A stretch of DNA of 64,000 nucleotides, taken from Nocardia arthritidis NBRC 100137 (GTDB lineage Bacteria > Actinomycetota > Actinomycetes > Mycobacteriales > Mycobacteriaceae). Of the stretch, positions 29,415-37,500 are shown piece by piece. Under the pieces are notes generated by a model. That model worked only from the letters and a program-made list of their open reading frames with translations. It ran no database searches and was not told where the DNA came from. Position 1 is the stretch's first letter; each line of letters begins with the position of its first letter. The stretch covers positions 248,001 through 312,000 of the forward strand of contig NZ_BDBB01000001.1 in the NCBI RefSeq assembly GCF_001612765.1, written 5' to 3'. A program made the position numbers and the translations under genes.

Positions 29415-30410
29415 TTAGAACACGTTCTCATCGACCGTCAAGGGACTTCCGCGCTCTCCTGCGATCCGCAGCACCATGGCGGCCGTCGCCGCGGCGTACG
29501 CACGACTGGCCGATGCCGGACGGCTCGCCGGGTAATTGGAGCGATGGGTGACGACGACGCCGTTGGGCAGGGTGACCGTCCGATCCGCAACGGTCGCGAC
29601 GCAGTTGCCGCCCGCCTTGGCCACGAGGTCCACGATCACGGTCCCGGGGCCGAGCAGGTCCAACGCCGCCTGCCCGAGCAGGCGGGGTGCCGGGGATCCG
29701 CGGTGCACGGCGGTACAGACGACGAGGTCCGGCGGCGTCGCGGCGAGCGATTCCAGCAACGCCGCGTTGTCTTCCCGGTTCGGCACGAACCGCCCGGTGC
29801 CCGCCGCCGCCGCGGCCTCCCGTTGTGCGAGGCGGTTACCGACCGCTGTCGGCTTCTCGTCGCCGAACGTGCGCGCGGCCGCGATCGCGGCGAGCCCGGC
29901 CGCCCCGCACCCCAGCACCAGGGCACGGACCGGACGGGTGAGCCGCGCCGGGGCGAGCAGCCGCCTGCCTTCGGCGTAACCCTCCGCGCCCGCGATCCGG
30001 CTCATGCCGGACAGCGCATCGATCTCGGCGGTCGAGTCGTCACGCGGCACCTGGTCGAAGGCGACCGATTCGATGCCGAGGCCGCGCAGCCGATCGATCT
30101 CGCCGCGACGGTAGTGCGGATCCTGGAAGCCGACCAGCGTGGTCCCAGCACGCAACGGCATCGAATCCAGGTCGAACGCGGGCGGTTTCACCCAGACGAC
30201 GATGCCCGCGCGCTCGAACACCGACGCGCGATCCCCGACGACGTCCGCCCCGGCCGCGCGGTAGGCCGCGTCGGCGAAACCCGCACCTCGCCCCGCGCCT
30301 TCCTCCACGAGCACTCGGTGTCCCGCCGTCGAAAGCGTGCGGACCCCATCGGGCGTGAGCGCCACACGAGTTTCCCGCGGCGCGGTCTCGCGAAGCACCC
30401 CGACGATCAC
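29415..30410 (-). CDS. Alanine dehydrogenase / NAD(P) transhydrogenase alpha-like protein
   Basis: A 331-residue protein of the AlaDh/PNT family. The N-terminal domain begins VGVLRETAPRETRVALTPDG, the family opening, followed by LVEEGAGRGAGFADAAYRAAGADV. The NAD-binding domain is around residues 170-280 with ALVLGCGAAGLAAIAAA. It is shorter than alanine dehydrogenase (about 370) and there is no beta subunit or membrane subunit nearby, so a proton-pumping transhydrogenase is unlikely. GTG 30410 overlaps the aminotransferase stop (GTGA). An amino- or imino-acid oxidoreductase serving the same pathway as the adjacent aminotransferase is my inference. Confidence 0.75.
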   Translation of the reverse strand: MIVGVLRETAPRETRVALTPDGVRTLSTAGHRVLVEEGAGRGAGFADAAYRAAGADVVGDRASVFERAGIVVWVKPPAFDLDSMPLRAGTTLVGFQDPHYRRGEIDRLRGLGIESVAFDQVPRDDSTAEIDALSGMSRIAGAEGYAEGRRLLAPARLTRPVRALVLGCGAAGLAAIAAARTFGDEKPTAVGNRLAQREAAAAAGTGRFVPNREDNAALLESLAATPPDLVVCTAVHRGSPAPRLLGQAALDLLGPGTVIVDLVAKAGGNCVATVADRTVTLPNGVVVTHRSNYPASRPASASRAYAAATAAMVLRIAGERGSPLTVDENVF

Positions 30411-31846
30411 CGCGCGGCTCCGGGCTCCGCTACCAAGGCGGTCAGGCCGCGATCGGCGAGCGCGGCGCGATAGGTGAGCCCGCCCGCGATATCGCGGATC
30501 AATTGCTCCAGCCGGTCGAAGAGCTCCTCGAGCAAAGCGGGCGATTCGTGTCGTGGCGCTTTGCGGGGAGCGAGCACGTTCAACCGGACGCCGGGACGCA
30601 GTGAACCGGTGCGGTCCAGCGCGACGCTGTCGACGCCGGCCACGGCGAGCAATAGGTCTTCCACCTGCGCACTGGTCCGTACACCCGCCCCGTCGAGGAG
30701 CGCGCGATCGAACACCACCGAGACAAACATTCCTTCCGGATTGCCCAGCGGTCGCAGGACCTCGGCCCCGAGCCGGGTGTTGATCGCGGCGATGTGGCCG
30801 CAGGCCCGCTCGATCTGCGCGCGCATCAGCGTGTGGTTGCGATCGAAGTAGTCTTCGGAGGTGTGCTCGAGGATCGCGCGAGCCAGGTGGGTGGTCTCGC
30901 GCTGGAACGAGATGGTGAGCCGTTCCCGGATCCGCTCCAGCCACGCACTGTCGCCCGTGCATGCCGCACCCATCTTGCAGGGGCCGAAGGCGTTGTAGCC
31001 CTTTGAGTTGCCCGTGATGGTCAGCACCACGTCGTACAGCCGCCGGATGCCCTGCTCGGTCGGCACATGCAGCGCGGCGACCGGGATGTGCGAGGCCACC
31101 AGCAGGTCGAAGGCCATGTCGCAGATGACGGGGACGCCGCAGTCGAGCAGCACCCGCCCGATCTCCGCCAGTTCGGCGGCCGTGTAGTCGGCGACCACCG
31201 GGTTGCCCGGCAGCGTGAGCAGCACGCCGCACAGCTCGCCCGTCGCCCGCAGCCCGTCGAGACAGCGGGCCAGCCGGGCGGGATCGATCTTGAACGCGTC
31301 GTCCGGAGCCACCGGGCACGACACGATCCGCAAGCCGAATTTCTCCACGTGGATGCTGGCGCTCTTGTAGAAGCCCTCCGGGCACACGATCACCCCGCCG
31401 GGCTTGGCCACGCTCGCGACAGCCTCCTCGAGCAGCATCGTGCTCGAATACGGGCAGACGATCACCTCTTCCGCGCGCACCCGGACGCCGGGCACCCCTT
31501 CCACCGGATGTGACAGGCGCCCGAACAGCCTGCGGGCCGCCAGCTCCCGCAGGATCAACGGCTGCCGCTTGTCGTAGAGCCTGCCGTCGAGATACTCCGC
31601 GGAGGGCGCGATGTGCAGGCTCTCTCGCCACGCCCGATCCAGCGCCGCGACGGCGTGCGCGTCCGGGGCACGACCGGTTTCGCCGTGGTAGGCGTCGATG
31701 ACGCCCGAGTGGCGCAGGCCGCCGGTCCCCGCGAACCAGGCGTCCCGCGAAACGTGCCCGCGCACTTGCCGTTTCCTGGCCTCGGAGCGACTGGTCAGCA
31801 GCGCCAGGTCGGCGAGCGGATCGGTGAGCACGTGGCTCTGAGTCAC
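30407..31846 (-). CDS. PLP-dependent aminotransferase, fold type I
   Basis: A 479-residue class I/II aminotransferase-like enzyme. VCPYSSTMLLEEAV near residue 130 is the phosphate-binding entry, LTLPGNPVVADYT near 215 has the conserved Asn, VICDMAFD near 245 has the cofactor-binding Asp, and ITGNSKGYNAFGPCKMG near 285 contains the Schiff-base Lys. The C-terminal PLRPGVRLNVLAP-like segment bears the carboxylate-binding Arg. GTG 31846 overlaps the stop of the regulator gene by 4 bases. The family gives no amino-acid specificity here. It is translationally coupled on both sides, so regulator, aminotransferase and dehydrogenase act as one unit. Confidence 0.85.
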   Translation of the reverse strand: MTQSHVLTDPLADLALLTSRSEARKRQVRGHVSRDAWFAGTGGLRHSGVIDAYHGETGRAPDAHAVAALDRAWRESLHIAPSAEYLDGRLYDKRQPLILRELAARRLFGRLSHPVEGVPGVRVRAEEVIVCPYSSTMLLEEAVASVAKPGGVIVCPEGFYKSASIHVEKFGLRIVSCPVAPDDAFKIDPARLARCLDGLRATGELCGVLLTLPGNPVVADYTAAELAEIGRVLLDCGVPVICDMAFDLLVASHIPVAALHVPTEQGIRRLYDVVLTITGNSKGYNAFGPCKMGAACTGDSAWLERIRERLTISFQRETTHLARAILEHTSEDYFDRNHTLMRAQIERACGHIAAINTRLGAEVLRPLGNPEGMFVSVVFDRALLDGAGVRTSAQVEDLLLAVAGVDSVALDRTGSLRPGVRLNVLAPRKAPRHESPALLEELFDRLEQLIRDIAGGLTYRAALADRGLTALVAEPGAAR

Positions 31847-32892
31847 GGAACCTCGCCTTCTGAAGAGTCTCCCGGTGCGGGCATGGTGTTCCATTTCTCC
31901 TGGAGCGCGGTGCGGAACAGGCTGCGGCAGTTGCCCTCGGCGAGTCGTTCGAATTCCGCCAGGGGCGGTTGCGCGACGATCTGGTCGACCACGATGGCCG
32001 AACCGGCGCGCCGGAGGTCGTAGAGTTTCTCGAACCGCCGGACCGCGAACGCGACGTCGTGCTTCAGCGCGGAGAAGCGCGTCGCCACCCGGGCCTGGCG
32101 CGAGTAGTCGTACTCGCCAACCGCGACGTAGCGGTCGTCGACCACGAGCATGCTCTGCGCGTTGCGCGCGTACTCGCGCTTGACCAGCACGCTCTCCACG
32201 CCCGAGCGCGCCTGTTTCCACAGCTTGTCGTCGTAGGGCCACACATCCGAGATGTCGTCCAGCACGTACATCCGGCGCACATCGATCTTCGGCGGATGCG
32301 ACTTGTCGGCCAGGCGCAGGATCGCCGCGTGATAGTCGTCGCCGACGTCACCGCCGATCGTGCCCAGGTCCGCGGTGTGGATCGCGCACACCGACGTGGT
32401 GGCCTGTTCCAGAATCGTCAGCCAGTCGGTGACGGTGTTCCACTCCCACACCGTGGCGCTGCGCGAGGGAATCTGCGCGAGGATCTCCTCGGCGCGTTCC
32501 AACTGCCGATCGGCGACCAGGCGCAGCGGTTCGATTTCCGCCCGCGCGCCGGAGGCGTCGATCAGGCTCTGGGCGATACCCAATGCGCGCGAGACCAATT
32601 CGGGGTCCTTGCCGAGCAGGACGTTGAATCGCATCCGCAGGTCGTAGTAGTTGCTGCTGGTCGGATCGGTGGCGGGATCGGCGCTGCCGTCGGTCGGCAG
32701 TTCCGCGCCGAGGGCGAGACTCAGGCGTTCCCGCAGCGCGAGCGGCGGAATCCGGCTGCCGTTCTCGATCTGCTGAATCAGGCTGCGGGAACAGCCCGCT
32801 CGGGTGGCGAGCGCCGCCTGCGTGTAGCCGCGTTCCAGTCGTAGCCTGCGGACCAGATTGCCGACCTGCTCATCCGTGCCGGAGCCAGCCAT
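31843..32892 (-). CDS. XRE-family regulator with a large C-terminal effector domain
   Basis: A 349-residue protein. The XRE helix-turn-helix is at residues 9-65 (RRLRLERGYTQAALATRAGC and SLIQQIENG). Residues 85-340 form a domain with LILEQATTSVCAIHTADLG and later VGEYDYSRQARVATR, the layout seen in actinobacterial XRE proteins whose C-terminus is distantly phospholipase-D-like without the HKD motifs. ATG 32892 is chosen over the ATG at 32913 because GGGAGG lies 7 bases upstream. It heads the four-gene operon and probably controls it. Confidence 0.8.
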   Translation of the reverse strand: MAGSGTDEQVGNLVRRLRLERGYTQAALATRAGCSRSLIQQIENGSRIPPLALRERLSLALGAELPTDGSADPATDPTSSNYYDLRMRFNVLLGKDPELVSRALGIAQSLIDASGARAEIEPLRLVADRQLERAEEILAQIPSRSATVWEWNTVTDWLTILEQATTSVCAIHTADLGTIGGDVGDDYHAAILRLADKSHPPKIDVRRMYVLDDISDVWPYDDKLWKQARSGVESVLVKREYARNAQSMLVVDDRYVAVGEYDYSRQARVATRFSALKHDVAFAVRRFEKLYDLRRAGSAIVVDQIVAQPPLAEFERLAEGNCRSLFRTALQEKWNTMPAPGDSSEGEVP

Positions 32893-33514
32893 CCCGTGCC
32901 TCCCAATCTGCACCTTGCATACGCATGCTCACGGCATGTCATGATGCGACATTCTAATCATCAAGTGGCACGAAGCATCCGATGAATCGCGCCAGCCGGA
33001 TTTCGTTGTCGACCAGAGATCCTGCGGTGCCCCGAAGCTTCGCGAGAGAAGCTGCCACACGAGCCCAGAAACGCGCTTCACCGGCTGCCACCCACAGTAC
33101 GAACGGCAGGTCTCACCAATTTCTGCCGATTTCTGCGCAGAACGACTTTTCAAAAGCACAATAGCTCACCAATTATCTTTGCGAAGCGCTAAAGCTTCGT
33201 TGACAGCATGATGTGGCCACACCTAGCCTTGTTCTCGAAGCCACCGCAATTCACGTTCGGCGCAAAGGTTTTCCTCTTCGCCGACCTCGGTGGCCCGATA
33301 ACTCTAGGAGGTGCCGATACGGATACCTCGTCATGGCGCGGCCAGGGCCGAGCAGGCTTCGTCTGCGGCCGGGTGTGACCATCCCACCTCTCCGCTCGCG
33401 CCGATCTCCCGAAGCATTCGGACACCCTGCGACCAAGGCACCGACGAATCCACCGCCTGGGCACAATGCCCCGGCAAGCGGCGGATTCGCGAACAGAGTG
33501 AATGAGAGCGGATC
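32893..33514. other. Gene-poor, AT-richer stretch upstream of the XRE operon
   Basis: It holds the promoter of the minus-strand operon and, on the plus strand, a promoter-like pair at 33200. GC content drops around 32930-32980 and 33110-33200. A small hairpin cgaagc..gcttcg lies at about 33183-33199. Repeated GCAT/ATGC strings near 32916-32945 might be regulator sites. The frames here lack start signals. Confidence 0.4.
33200..33229 (+). promoter_or_regulatory. Candidate SigA-type promoter
   Basis: TTGACA at 33200-33205 is a consensus -35, separated by 18 bases from TAGCCT at 33224-33229, which fits the actinobacterial TANNNT -10. It would start transcription near 33236, about 280 bases before the small gene at 33515. 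Confidence 0.35.
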
Positions 33515-33847
33515 ATGGCACTCGACATCACCTATTCGATCATCACCAGCGACATCACCCCCGAGCACGCCCGGCTGCTTCCCTTCTCCGCCGACGCGGC
33601 GTGGGAACTCAGCTGGTTGCCCGCGGTCGCGCTGACCCGCGAACAGGCGGTGAGCGGGATGATGCTCGACGAAATGCTCAGCGATCCCGGCACGCTCACC
33701 AGCGACCTCGCGCTCGAACTGGCCGCCATCCACGCCGCGGAACTGGGCCTCACCCTGCGCGAGGTGCTGATCCGGCTGTATCTCCGCATCACCGAACGCG
33801 ACAAGGAAGCCTCCTGCCGCGCCCACACGCCCCTGCCCGCCGCCTGA
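33515..33847 (+). CDS. Small hypothetical protein
   Basis: A 110-residue, mostly helical, acidic protein beginning MALDITYSIITSDITPEHAR. It has no signal peptide, membrane helix or cysteine-rich motif apart from one Cys near the end. GAGAGCGG lies just before the ATG as a weak ribosome binding site. Codon usage is GC-rich. A helical run (LALELAAIHAAELGLTLREV) suggests a DNA- or protein-binding fold but I recognise no family. It is transcribed towards the WXG/toxin locus. Confidence 0.5.
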   Translation: MALDITYSIITSDITPEHARLLPFSADAAWELSWLPAVALTREQAVSGMMLDEMLSDPGTLTSDLALELAAIHAAELGLTLREVLIRLYLRITERDKEASCRAHTPLPAA

Positions 33848-34069
33848 CCGCCGATCCGGGAACGCACCGGTCCGAGGGAGCACGTGGCGGACCGCTGTGA
33901 TCGCGGTCGGTGCACCGCGGTCCGGCCCTTGCGTGCGGCATCCGACCGGCGAACGATTGACTGTGCGCCGGCCGCGATCGCGGGCCGTGCGGTGTCCCGC
34001 CCTCGGTGGACCACGATGCGACGGCCCCGGCGATACTGCGGAGTGATCGCTCCGCCCGAGGAGGAACCG

Positions 34070-34678
34070 ATGTTCATCCAAGTCATTCAAGGCAAGGCCG
34101 CCGACCCCGCCCGACTGCGTAGATGCATGGACCGCTGGAACGAGGAACTGCAACCGGGAGCCGTCGGCTATCTCGGCACGACCAGCGGACTGTGCGACGA
34201 CGGCACCTTCATCGCGCTCGCCCGATTCGAATCCGAGGAGGCCGCCCGCCGCAACAGCGAGCGCCCGGAGCAGGGCGCCTGGTGGCGGGAGACCGAGCAG
34301 TGCTTCGACGGGCCGGTCACCTTCATGGACTGCGCCGAAGTCACGCAGTGGATGGGTGGCGGCTCCGACCGCGCCGGATTCGTGCAGGTCATGGAGGGTC
34401 ACACCCGGGACGCCGGACGGATGCGCGAGATACTGGCCCAGTCGGGCGATCGGGTGCACGAGGTACGCCCGGAGATTCTCGGCGGCACGCTGGCGACCTA
34501 CGGCGACGACGGATTCGTCGAGACGGTGTATTTCACCTCCGAAGCCGAAGCCCGCGAACACGAGAAGATCGAGATACCGGACGACCTGCGGTCGCTGTTC
34601 GAGGAGGAGAACGCCCTCATGGGTGACGTCGCCTACTTCGACCTGCACCAACCGTCGCTGAGTTCGCCACAGAAGTAA
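34070..34678 (+). CDS. Dimeric alpha/beta-barrel (antibiotic-biosynthesis-monooxygenase-like) protein, tandem domains
   Basis: A 202-residue protein built from two ferredoxin-like units. The first begins FIQVIQGKAADPARLRRCMD and the second, near residue 105, FVQVMEGHTRDAGRMREIL; the internal similarity is direct. The first unit ends ARFESEEAARRNSERPEQ and WWRETEQCF, hallmark positions of ABM-like folds. Role is unknown; members bind haem, small substrates or act as stress proteins. ATG 34070 is chosen for GAGGAGG 5-11 bases upstream; the frame upstream of it lacks coding character. Confidence 0.7.
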   Translation: MFIQVIQGKAADPARLRRCMDRWNEELQPGAVGYLGTTSGLCDDGTFIALARFESEEAARRNSERPEQGAWWRETEQCFDGPVTFMDCAEVTQWMGGGSDRAGFVQVMEGHTRDAGRMREILAQSGDRVHEVRPEILGGTLATYGDDGFVETVYFTSEAEAREHEKIEIPDDLRSLFEEENALMGDVAYFDLHQPSLSSPQK

Positions 34679-34866
34679 CAGGGCCCGACCGTCCCGCGAC
34701 CGGCGGCCGCCGGGACTGATCGGCGGCTTCACACACACAATCGAGCTGGTCCCACCCTTCGGCCGTTCCCAGCTTCGGGAAGAGAGGGCGCGGGTACCGG
34801 AGCTGATCCCGGAGGACAATGTCTTCTCTCGGTGTCGTCGACGCAGGGTGAAGGGTTTGCCGGGAT

Positions 34867-36591
34867 ATGGGCCGATCGTTGCGGGTGGATACCGACCTGC
34901 TGCGAGCGCTGACCCCGGAACTCGCCGCGATCGCCGACGTGGCGCAGGAGGAACTCGCGCGCCTGAGGCAAAGGCTCGCCGCCGAGGGAAAGTGCTGGGG
35001 CGACGACGAGCCGGGCCGTATCTTCGGCGAGAGTTACGAGCCCGCCGCCGACAAGGGGATCACCGGCTTCGAGAACCTGGTCCACAATCTGCGCGGGATG
35101 AGCGGCAGCGTCGCGGACGCCGGCGAAGTCCTGCGGGACCAGGACCAGAACCTCGGCTCCCAACTTCGCAAGCAGGACCCGTTCGGCTCCGATCCGGCCT
35201 ATGGCGTTCCCTTCGAGCAGCCACAATGGCAGAGCCCGGCGCCCTATCGACCCGTCTCCACGCCGGTTGCCGCCGCGCCGAACTCCGCTCGCGACGCCAT
35301 CGCGCCCACCCCGGCGTCCGACCCCACCACCCCGGCGTACGACTCTGCTGCTCCGGCATCCGACCCCACGGCCGCACAGGGACCACCGCAGCCCGGCTAC
35401 CAACCGACCGCGAATCCGATCGCGCCCGGCCGGACGAACCCCGGCGACTACGGCCCGGTCGACAGTCCCGGCTCACCTGGACAAGAGCCGTTGCCCAACT
35501 CGTCCCCGACGCCTTCGGTTCCGGATCGGCCGACGCCGACCGCGCGAGGAGCCGCGCCGACCGCGCGAACCCCGGCGTCCCCTGCCAACACCACCTCGTC
35601 CGCCGCCGCCTCGCCCCCTGCGGCGACACCCAAACCGGGTGCGAACCAACCGGCGGCCGTCCAGCGGAGCCCGGAGGGCCGCTGGACGAGGCCACCCACC
35701 GATTCGCCTTGGATGCGAAACACACCCGGCACGCCGTGGTCGCGAAACGCCGGTGGTCCGTCACCGAGCCAGGTCTTCCCACCGCGCCGCAAAGGCCCCC
35801 GGCCCGACGCGGCGCCTCCTGGGAAATCCGGCAAGGACGCGAAACGGCGCAAGCCGAAGCCGGTCCCGGCGGAAGCGAAGCGCTCCCGGGTACGGACCGA
35901 CCCGGACGCGGTGGCCGCCGCGCAGGCGCTCGCCGCTCGTCACGGCCTTCGGATCGACGGATTCGACACCTCGGGTGTGTCGAGAAGTACGGTCGACGAA
36001 ATCGCGGCGGCAATCGACGGCATCCTCGGCAGTTATCCCTTCATCGAGCTGGCCGGGTTGGAGATCACCGACCTCAGGGACGGCGCGGTGTCCCGCGTGG
36101 TGTTGGATCGCGCGACCGACGAGGGAAAAGGGCCGGTCACCGGTGGCTGGATTCTGCTCGACCGGGTCATGGTGGCGAATCGGGCGCTGCTGTCAGAAAA
36201 GGTCGAGACCGCGGTTCGATCGGGCGAGCGAGTAGCCGAATCCACTGAGCGGCCGATGTATTCGATAATCGTGCGCGACCTCGGCGGGATACTCGAGGCG
36301 GCAGCCGGTCCCCGTGTCCGTGGGTCCGCGCACCGGTCGTTGATCATGGAGTATCGGCGCATCAGCGGGCCGTGGGACCGCGGTGACACGCTGGCCGCGA
36401 TCGTCCGCGGTTACCGGCAGTGGCGCGCACAACTGATCCGAGCCTGCTTCTCCGGTGACCTTTTCGATCCCCGAGCGGCGGTGGTCGAAGGGTTCACCGA
36501 AGTCGAACTGCGCGGTGATCGCGCCTGCGGCCCGGCGAAGGTGCTGCACCGACTGGTCGTCGAGCACGCGCGCGGACGATCGAGCGCCTGA
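34867..36591 (+). CDS. WXG100-like type VII-associated protein with a zincin-like C-terminus lacking HExxH
   Basis: A 574-residue protein. Residues 1-100 resemble ESX/type VII toxin N-termini: two helices joined by KCWGDDEPGRIFGESYEP. Residues 110-330 are a Pro/Thr/Ala-rich linker. Residues 335-574 resemble the metalloprotease-like domain of actinobacterial toxins (FDTSGVSRSTVDEIAAAID, then AVVEGFTEVELRGDRACGPA, then KVLHRLVVEHAR). Where the family has HELGH this protein reads RDLGG (residues 470-474), so all three zinc-binding side chains are lost. It is therefore probably a binding or scaffold domain. Its stop overlaps the start of the giant gene by one base, so the two are translated together. 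The ATG is within a suitable distance of the weak GGG site; no SD is strong. Confidence 0.65.
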   Translation: MGRSLRVDTDLLRALTPELAAIADVAQEELARLRQRLAAEGKCWGDDEPGRIFGESYEPAADKGITGFENLVHNLRGMSGSVADAGEVLRDQDQNLGSQLRKQDPFGSDPAYGVPFEQPQWQSPAPYRPVSTPVAAAPNSARDAIAPTPASDPTTPAYDSAAPASDPTAAQGPPQPGYQPTANPIAPGRTNPGDYGPVDSPGSPGQEPLPNSSPTPSVPDRPTPTARGAAPTARTPASPANTTSSAAASPPAATPKPGANQPAAVQRSPEGRWTRPPTDSPWMRNTPGTPWSRNAGGPSPSQVFPPRRKGPRPDAAPPGKSGKDAKRRKPKPVPAEAKRSRVRTDPDAVAAAQALAARHGLRIDGFDTSGVSRSTVDEIAAAIDGILGSYPFIELAGLEITDLRDGAVSRVVLDRATDEGKGPVTGGWILLDRVMVANRALLSEKVETAVRSGERVAESTERPMYSIIVRDLGGILEAAAGPRVRGSAHRSLIMEYRRISGPWDRGDTLAAIVRGYRQWRAQLIRACFSGDLFDPRAAVVEGFTEVELRGDRACGPAKVLHRLVVEHARGRSSA

Positions 36592-37500
36592 TGGTGCAGA
36601 TTCCGGACTATTTCCCCGGCTGGCTGACCGAGTTGGTGCTGGGGCACTTCCCGGAGGGGGACCCGGAGGCGATGCGGCGCAGCGCCGACACGTGGTCGGA
36701 CGCGGCGAACGGGCTCGTCCTGGTGCTGCATCGGCTCCAGCCGACGGTGGAGCAGCTGGAGCAGGCGGTCGAGGGCGAGACCGGTACGGAAGTACAGAAG
36801 CAATACCGCAAGATCATCGACCAGATCCAGGCGCAGATCGAGTTCAACAACGCCATGGCGCGGCAGTTGTACGACAACGCCACAGCCATCGAGTACCAGC
36901 AGTACGTCATCATCGGCATCGCCGGAGCGCTGCTCGCCCAGGTGATCATCGACATGGCGATGCCGCCACCCGGCAGCATCGTGAAGGCGATCGCCGATCG
37001 CGCCGAGGCGAGGGTGGGGATGGAACTCGCCAAGCGCGACTTGGTGCTGACCATGCTGGCACGTGCCGCGCGGTTCGTCGCCGAGCACCCACGCCTGGTG
37101 CTGGCCTCGAAAGGCGTGTTCTTCGGGACGGCGATCGGCGGTGGGGTTCCCTATGTCGCGCAACGCGTCCAGATGGCGCAAGGCCACCTGGAGAAGATGG
37201 ATTGGAAGAAGGTCCGGATCGGAGCGGCGGCCGGCGCCGTCGGTGGGCTGGTAGGTGTCGAGGTCGGTCGTCGCGTCGCGCCCGTGGCGATCCGAACGGG
37301 CGGACGTGTGCTCGGCACCGTGGCCGCGGGCGGCGTGGGCGGTATGGCTGGTGGCCTGGCGGGTGGGCTGACCGCGTACGGATTGACAGGCGGCGAACTG
37401 CGCGGCAAGGACCTGGCCGCGATGGTGTGGACCGGCGCGGCCTCCGGTCTCGTCGGAGCCTCCGGGGCAGCGGTGCGGGCCACGCGGGCCGGGGCTTACA
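36591..37500 (+). other. N-terminal ESX/type VII-toxin-like module of the giant protein
   Basis: Residues 1-303. IPDYFPGWLTELVLGHFPEGD followed by AMRRSADTWSDAANGL matches the helical N-terminus of WXG100-like/CpnT-type toxins (the first string is given in full only to its key residues: Pro, Trp, Phe-Pro-Glu-Gly-Asp). A hydrophobic helix at 105-125 and glycine zippers at 209-303 (GAAAGAVGGLVGVEVG, GGVGGMAGGLAGGLTAYG) could insert into a membrane. Confidence 0.65.
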
